Shown piece after piece: positions 59,548 to 64,000 of a stretch of 64,000 bases of DNA. Origin of the DNA: Hyparrhenia diplandra (lineage: Eukaryota; Streptophyta; Magnoliopsida; Poales; Poaceae). A program made the translations under genes and the position numbers. The notes under the pieces were generated by a model that worked only from the letters and a program-made list of their open reading frames with translations, ran no database searches and was not told the DNA's origin. Position 1 is the stretch's first letter. Every line of letters begins with the position of its first letter. Location: contig JADLZK010001159.1 in the NCBI GenBank assembly GCA_015847255.1, positions 124,001 through 188,000 on the forward strand, in the 5' to 3' direction.

Positions 59548-60326
59548 GTCTGTCTGCCCATCGCAACTCTTCTTGTGATGCGGCCAATGGTTAGGCGACC
59601 GGTGTCTGGGCATTCGCTACGGCCCAGTGGCCGTCTTGTGGCCAAGCCACAGGAGGCCAACGTGACGCTACAGGCGCAAAAAAAATTTCTACGGAAGCTC
59701 GGAGTCCATGTGGACGAAGACGCCGTACCGACTGACCAGTTCAATACGGTTTTCAAGGGGGGCATAACGGTGCGCAGGCAACAATGCCTGAATATGCTGC
59801 TGGCGGGAGGCTTTGATGTAACCGTGCTGGACCTCAACCTCGACAGTTTGGAGGAGGTAGGCGCCTGAGTACTTCGCTAGATCCTCTCAGCAACTTGTTT
59901 GTGTCGCCAGTTTGTTACAATGTAATCTCAGGCCTTTAGATCTAGTAGTTGGTAGGCTCATGGGTGGTAACCTTGGTTACCTTCATGTTGGTTTGTATTC
60001 AAAAAAAAAAAAAAAACTCTTTTCTGCGCGAATTGGCTTGTAGTCCAATGGTAGGACGGTCTAGTGGGACGCTACCCACCAGGTTCAATTCCTGGTGCTC
60101 GCACCTTTTCCTGAGATTTTCCCAGGATTCACTGGCGTTATGCATTCAGTGGTAATCGACGTACTCATCGACGACGAGGCGCAAATGGTGACTTCGGGAA
60201 TATTCAGATTTACCGGGTGCTCAGTCCTTCGGAGGTGCTCATATGGTTAGGGTTTGCGTACGTGTTTTCATAGGGATGAGTGTGCGTGCGTGTTGTGAAA
60301 AACACACTTCGACATGATTTAAAAAA
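59548..60326 (+). mobile_element. Chimeric retrotransposed unit: unknown coding segment plus SINE
   Basis: Exact 13-bp duplications ATGCACACATGTG flank the whole unit (59535-59547, 60327-60339). The 5' part (59548-60000) contains an open frame to 59868 with sequence such as KFLRKLGVHVDEDAVPTDQF that I do not recognise, and ends in 16 A (60001-60016). The 3' part is a tRNA-derived SINE with box-A-like TGGCTTGTAGTCCAATGG (60034-60051) and box-B GGTTCAATTCC (60082-60092), ending in a short A run (60320-60326). Confidence 0.75.
60017..60326 (+). mobile_element. tRNA-derived SINE (3' part of the chimeric unit)
   Basis: It has a complete tRNA-like head (boxes at 60034-60051 and 60082-60092) and the same body as the SINEs at 49.5 and 54 kb. 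It follows directly on the internal A16 run. Confidence 0.85.
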
Positions 60327-60339
60327 ATGCACACATGTG

Positions 60340-62937
60340 CCGCTAGCTATAGCTTGCTTCCTGAGTTAGTTCCTGTCCCAAATTAAAAGCCAAAGCCCAA
60401 AGGGGCGAAGGGCAAAGCTAGCTAGGTGTGCGATGCGATCAAACATGGTGATTAATTGATCGATCGATGCCCAGCAGAGAAGGAACGCATGCGTGCAAAC
60501 GTGGCTGCATGCGCGATCAGACTGATGCCAAAGGGTTGAGATACGGTCCCAATAATTTAGCTAGGTGTCTATTCCCACTTTCGATCGGTGCACAACTTGC
60601 ATTGGAGCGTCCACTTGTGGCCACGAGATATATATATGTGGCATATATATTCTTCAGTGGATTTCATATCATGAACTGATTGGGAATTTTTTGGATTAGT
60701 GGGCCTAGTGAATTCGGTTTTTTAGTCCTCTCGTTTAATGTAGAAGCAAAGAGCTTAGTGACCGCTTTTTAAAAAATTTGTTTTTTGGTTATATGATTCT
60801 GTAGTGCTTTGACACCCATATTCTGATGAAAGAACTTGCATGATATTTCTAGTTAGTGTTTAGATATGTAAGGGATTCTATATAGTCTTCCAGATCCTTC
60901 GTCTTCAGACGTCATGGAGGTGTGACCTAACTATATTCCAAAAACCCTTTTTGGCCATGCGAGGGCCTATATATTCCTTGAATTCTCTCCTTCGTTCCGT
61001 CAAGATAGACGAGAAATTCTGATGCCCCAAGATACACTTATTAGCCACTTGTTGCCCCTTATTATCTCGATTCGTCCATTTTCGAGACGGTCATGTCCTT
61101 GTATATGGATACTACTCCGTACCTATTTCCACTGAGAGCCAACCACAGTCTTGAAAATCGCCCATGTTCCGCAAGGTGTTGCCAACTTGTCACACACGCA
61201 CCCAAGAGCGTCACTTTTTGACTCCAACAACTTAGTACGGTCGGTAAGCGTAAGGAAGTCCGCACGTTTGTGAAAAGGGATATGATATATTTTTGGTACT
61301 TTTCTATACTACAGTCGCATAAATTTTTTGTGGGTTTCAGGTGACGTTATACGATGTTTAATGTGATGTTCGTGTAGTATCCATACATAGTAAAAAAAAA
61401 ATCTATTTGTTACGTGTGATCGTGCTTATGTAGATAAAAATTATCATTTGTTCTTCCATAGTAAAAAAATATAACTTTGTTGATCTTTATTTTTACTTGT
61501 ATTGTGTGCTGACGTGCCGTAATGTTCGCATAATATACAAGTGATGTTTTACAATGTTTAAAAAATATATTTCAGACTGAAATATAGCAAATCCCTACTT
61601 TCGGTGTCTGAAATATGGTTTTCTTTCCGGGCGACAACTGCCGGCCCTTTAGATTCATATCGAAGGATCGATGACGATCTGTGTGCAGTCTCAAATCAAA
61701 GACACACGATCAATGGCCAACACATCGCCTGAACACAAGACTAATTTCAGGCGGCCGGTGAATTAGAAGTGGTGAAAAAATGTCTCGCCTACTGTGTCAG
61801 AGAATGAACAACTTCTCCCGTCGCACACCACATTACCACAAATCAAAACCTATGGAGAAATAAAATGCGATGGCAGGAAGGAGATTTTCTCAGACAACTT
61901 AGGCAGTGCCGTCGTTGTTTTTATTTTCTGTGGTTCCTGAATATGCCAGCAGCAGCGCATGGTGCACTTTCAACGTGGCGTGAAGTTCATGGCGCCATTT
62001 GCATGTAAGAGCAAGCCGACGGCGACAGGACACAGGAGCATCTTTTTTTTTTTTTTTTTTTTTTTTTTGACTCAATGATTATTGATGTTGGAAGAAGAAT
62101 AAGACGGCACCGTTATACATTATTGAGAGCCAGATGGATGCGGAATTCCCTTCAGAAAAAATGGCGCAAGGATATACGGGATATGGTAATCGTGGTGGCC
62201 TGTTGAAATTAATCTTACAGCTAGTCAGTTCACATATGCAGTTTATGTATGTCTTGTACGTCAACCAAAAGATGACGATGCATATATATGGAGCTTGCAA
62301 TCCGGATGAAATCTTGTTTCTTTACAGCTAGTTGGAGTATCTTAAATCCTTACTACTTCAAGGCCAAATGGATGAAAGAAATTCGATCGCATGCGTCGAA
62401 CGTACCAGGTAATTTGTATCCTTAACACGCTTCATTCAAGAGATCCAAGGCCAACCTAAAACTTGCACACCAATTAAGAAATGAAACGGACTGGTTGAAC
62501 AAGTGGAGACGACGAGAAAATTAAAGGCCGTTAGACCCCTGACTCTGCCCTGATCGATCGCGGTCCAAATCCCTCTGCAACCCAACAAGTGACAAACGCA
62601 AGTAGTAGTTGTAGTGAACTTGTCCACCGCCATGGATTTTGGAGGCTACCTGTGACCGCCCATCACCTCATCACCTGTCGATTTCAATTCGCTCGGACCA
62701 ACTGAGGTTATCTATATATCGTCTGAAATTTGGCGGCCGTATACTATGCTCGCGTAGTGGTGTAAAAGTCGGCGCCGTCGGCCGGCCGGACGGCCTCGCC
62801 TCGGTGCGTGACGGGTCACGCGCGCGCGGCCACGATCGATGCACTACCCGTCCCAGTGTCCCCGCTGGACTTGTTTGAACGTGTATATATAGCAGTCATG
62901 CATTAAAACAAACTAGAAGTCGACAGCAAGGAACTAG
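60340..62937. other. Intergenic, no gene seen
   Basis: AT-rich, with a 26-base T run at 62043-62068 that may be the tail of a minus-strand retro-insertion, although I find no flanking duplication. No gene is supported. Confidence 0.45.
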
Positions 62938-63933
62938 CCGTATGTTTGGTTGAGGGTTGGCCAGGGTTGGGTTAGATCCGGCCCAGTTTTTGGGTTGGGT
63001 TGAACTCATCTTAGTGTTTGCTTGAACCTCTGATTTTGGGAACGAAGTCAACCCATTTGACGTTTGGTTGAAGGAATTGGGAATACGGCGCATGCCGGAC
63101 CTGCTCGGCACGCCCCCAGCTCGACCTCCGCCGGACCTGCCTCGCCCGAACCCACGGTGCCACGCCCTAGCTCTTCCTAGCCGCGCCCGCCGACCCCGCT
63201 TCGGCCCCCCTCCGCTGGAGCTGCTCGGCCCCCTCCGTCTTAGTGAGGCATTTTTGGATCAGGACCCCTCAACTATTCAGAAATTAGCGAAGCCTATATT
63301 AGCAAATCTTTCTCTCTGACGTTTTTACATTAGGAACCCTACAAGAAAAACCGAATTAAATTTTTGTCCTTTTTCTTCTTCGTTGGTACATGGGCGCCGC
63401 CGCCGGCTCTTGCTCGGCGCCCGGCCCGTCCCGCCGCCGGCCCCTGCTCGGCCTCCGCCATCGGACCTGCTCAGCCAGCGGCTGCTGGCTGCGCTTCGGC
63501 CCCCTCCGCCCGAGCTGCTCGGCCTCCGCTGCCGAGGCGTGGCGCATGCTGCTGCGCGGCGCATGCGGACCTGCTCGGCCCGCCCCGGCTCGACCTCCGC
63601 CCGGACCTGCCTCGCCCGAACCCACGGTGCCACGCCCTAGCTCTTCCTAGCCGCGCCCGCCGACCCCGCTCGGCCCCCTCCGCCGGAGCTGCTCGGCCCA
63701 CGCTGATGCCGCGACGGAAGAAGAAAACAGAGGCGCTGGACAAACGAAGACGGAGGCGCTCGAACCCAAGCTGGTCGGATCCGTCCCTCAAAATCTGAGG
63801 AACGAACCCAACACGCATATTGAGGAAATATTCCTCCCTGGAGCCAACCCAACCCTCTCCTCTTCCATCCAAACAGCCGCGGGAGCGGGTTCACTCCAAC
63901 CCGCCTCGCTCCGCTCTCCAACCAAACACACGG
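62938..63933. mobile_element. Large Tourist-like element with GC-rich cargo
   Basis: The ends CCGTATGTTTGGTTGAGGGT and CTCCAACCAAACACACGG are flanked by TAG (62935-62937, 63934-63936). Ends and subterminal blocks match the 352-bp MITE at 52497-52848. The interior carries a GC-rich segment in which about 63088-63240 is directly duplicated at 63559-63710 (gacctgcctcgcccgaaccc and onwards). Open frames here are Pro/Arg/Ala-rich and are not called as genes. Confidence 0.82.
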
Positions 63934-64000
63934 TAGATGTATGGTCTTCGAGGTCTCAGAACATATGGATCGTACTGGATTAGAGTCAAACTTAGTTCAA

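Noticed and set aside
60034..60105. tRNA gene
   Set aside because: Boxes A and B are present, but the sequence does not fold into a full cloverleaf and continues into a SINE body with copies elsewhere in the window.
62043..62068. Tail of a minus-strand retrogene
   Set aside because: The 26-base T run fits a tail, but no target-site duplication or recognisable body could be found.

Overview
This is nuclear DNA from a grass, most likely a rice (Oryza) species. The evidence is the mix of GC-rich split genes with standard GT-AG introns, dense Stowaway, Tourist and hAT MITEs, Helitron ends of the rice type, tRNA-derived SINEs, and plant-only gene families. About one fifth of the window is gene; most of the rest is transposable elements, many nested, and old local duplications. 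Large GC-rich open reading frames inside the elements are treated as non-genic.

Layout. 1-5300: tail of a non-LTR retroelement, two diverged copies of an old duplication, a Stowaway MITE and a LINE fragment. 5328-12552: a short retroelement, then three minus-strand Helitrons joined head to tail (6147-7268, 7269-9760, 9761-11414), the last carrying a broken serpin gene fragment, then a fold-back element and another Helitron end. 13906-16140: an intact MUSTANG-like gene derived from a MULE transposase, with a PB1 domain and lost catalytic residues. 17594-19940: a three-domain B3 (REM-type) transcription factor gene with local duplications and frameshifts. 20000-27500: mostly MITEs and unrecognised sequence. 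27524-27730 (minus): a small conserved protein with a predicted acylated N terminus. 35797-38887: a type-2 tryptophan synthase beta-like gene with four frameshifts. 40323-42827: an RDM1 homologue (RNA-directed DNA methylation) with a duplicated, frame-breaking exon. 43012-43408: a frameshifted small basic-protein gene copy. 45948-47616 (minus): an intact two-exon cytochrome P450 of CYP89 type. 44329-45656, 49479-49723, 50173-52224 and 59548-60326 are retrotransposed insertions whose target-site duplications can be read directly.

The genes do not form one pathway. The most unusual signals are an array of about twelve short hairpins with a constant loop and covarying stems in the 3' half of the 50173-52224 retroelement, a three-hairpin module shared by three non-LTR elements, the tandem Helitrons, the duplicated RDM1 exon, and a chimeric retrotransposed unit. 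Frameshifts in the TrpB2-like gene, the B3 gene and the 43 kb gene fall in GC runs or homopolymers, so either decay or assembly error could explain them.
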